In this document: one piece after another, positions 5,242 to 5,399 of the stretch
Layout: each line of letters opens with the position of its first letter
How positions within the stretch are numbered: the first letter of the stretch is position 1
NCBI GenBank assembly: GCA_022865865.1
Contig: JALHTN010000373.1
Span: 1-5,399 of the forward strand
Length of the DNA: 5,399 bases
Direction of reading: 5' to 3'
DNA from: Anaerolineales bacterium
Lineage (GTDB): Bacteria > Chloroflexota > Anaerolineae > Anaerolineales > UBA4823
Notes under the pieces: generated by a model
Told to the model about the DNA's origin: nothing
The model's database searches: none
What the model saw: only the letters and a program-made list of their open reading frames with translations
Made by a program: the position numbers and the translations under genes

Positions 5242-5399
5242 ATGACAAATCTGGCACAAACCCTGGATAAATTAACGGTAGAAGGTGAACTGTATGAGCC
5301 GATGAGCAGGGATGCAGTGGTCTGTAATGCCTGCGGACACCGATGTCTGATCAGGGAGGGCCGGCGCGGGATCTGCCAGGTGCGCTTCAACGAAAAGGG
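5242..5399 (+). CDS. amrS: AmmeMemoRadiSam system radical SAM enzyme, N-terminal part (3' end outside window)
   Basis: Fifty-two complete codons are visible before the window ends. The ATG at 5242 follows GGAG (5230-5233) by eight bases; an in-frame GTG at 5233 is possible but less likely. After a short lead comes the family N-terminus: ELYEP, then C28, C31 and C35 (VVCNACGHRCLI), then C45 in RRGICQVRFNEKG. This four-cysteine cluster, with G-x-x-G-x-C-x-V-R-x-N, is typical of AmmeMemoRadiSam radical SAM enzymes, which resemble pyruvate-formate-lyase activases. The radical SAM CX3CX2C itself would lie further downstream. The usual partners (AMMECR1 and Memo domains) are not in the window and may follow. 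The biochemical role of the system is, as far as I know, unsettled. The gene symbol is a family label used with moderate certainty. Confidence 0.82.
   Translation, partial: MTNLAQTLDKLTVEGELYEPMSRDAVVCNACGHRCLIREGRRGICQVRFNEK

Overview
The window looks like bacterial chromosome, probably from a Chloroflexota (Anaerolineae-like) genome. This placement is an inference. It rests on the choice-of-anchor-Q beta-helix surface protein ending in a hydrophobic LPII-type tail, the AmmeMemoRadiSam enzyme, the mixed use of strong and absent Shine-Dalgarno sites, and medium GC. There is no rRNA, tRNA, insertion sequence or CRISPR array.

Layout. (1) 1-570: the 3' end of a secreted right-handed beta-helix protein. 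(2) 571-1202: over 600 bases with no convincing gene, holding a possible terminator near 994-1028 and a possible promoter near 1070-1098. (3) 1203-3714: a tight three-gene + strand operon encoding an isochorismatase-family cysteine hydrolase, a thioredoxin-reductase-like FAD/NAD(P) oxidoreductase without the CxxC pair, and a radical SAM protein of the RlmN/Cfr type. Spacings are +5 nt and a 1-nt TAGTG stop/start overlap. (4) 3715-4041: a spacer that on the minus strand holds a protein-like reading frame broken by one TGA. (5) 4042-4461: a universal stress protein with a strong ribosome binding site. (6) 4534-5136, minus strand: MobA, molybdenum cofactor guanylyltransferase. (7) 5242 to the end, + strand: the N-terminus of the AmmeMemoRadiSam radical SAM enzyme, divergent from mobA, with a possible 20-codon ORF in its leader.

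The most interesting part is the three-gene operon. The radical SAM protein keeps the CX3CX2C cluster motif, the GEP motif and the C-terminal Cys-Gly-Gln whose cysteine carries the methyl group in RlmN and Cfr. It has Leu where those enzymes have their other essential cysteine, and it lacks most of their N-terminal extension. The neighbouring flavoprotein has in parallel lost the thioredoxin-reductase disulfide. A hydrolase, a flavin reductase and an altered methyl-synthase-like enzyme translated together suggest an uncharacterised modification or small-molecule pathway. Its substrate cannot be read from sequence.

A second pattern is promoter layout. Upstream of mobA, and upstream of the broken minus-strand ORF at 4001, a perfect TATAAT lies exactly six bases before an ATG, as expected for leaderless transcripts. 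In both places the -10 is close to symmetrical and could also serve the divergent + strand gene.
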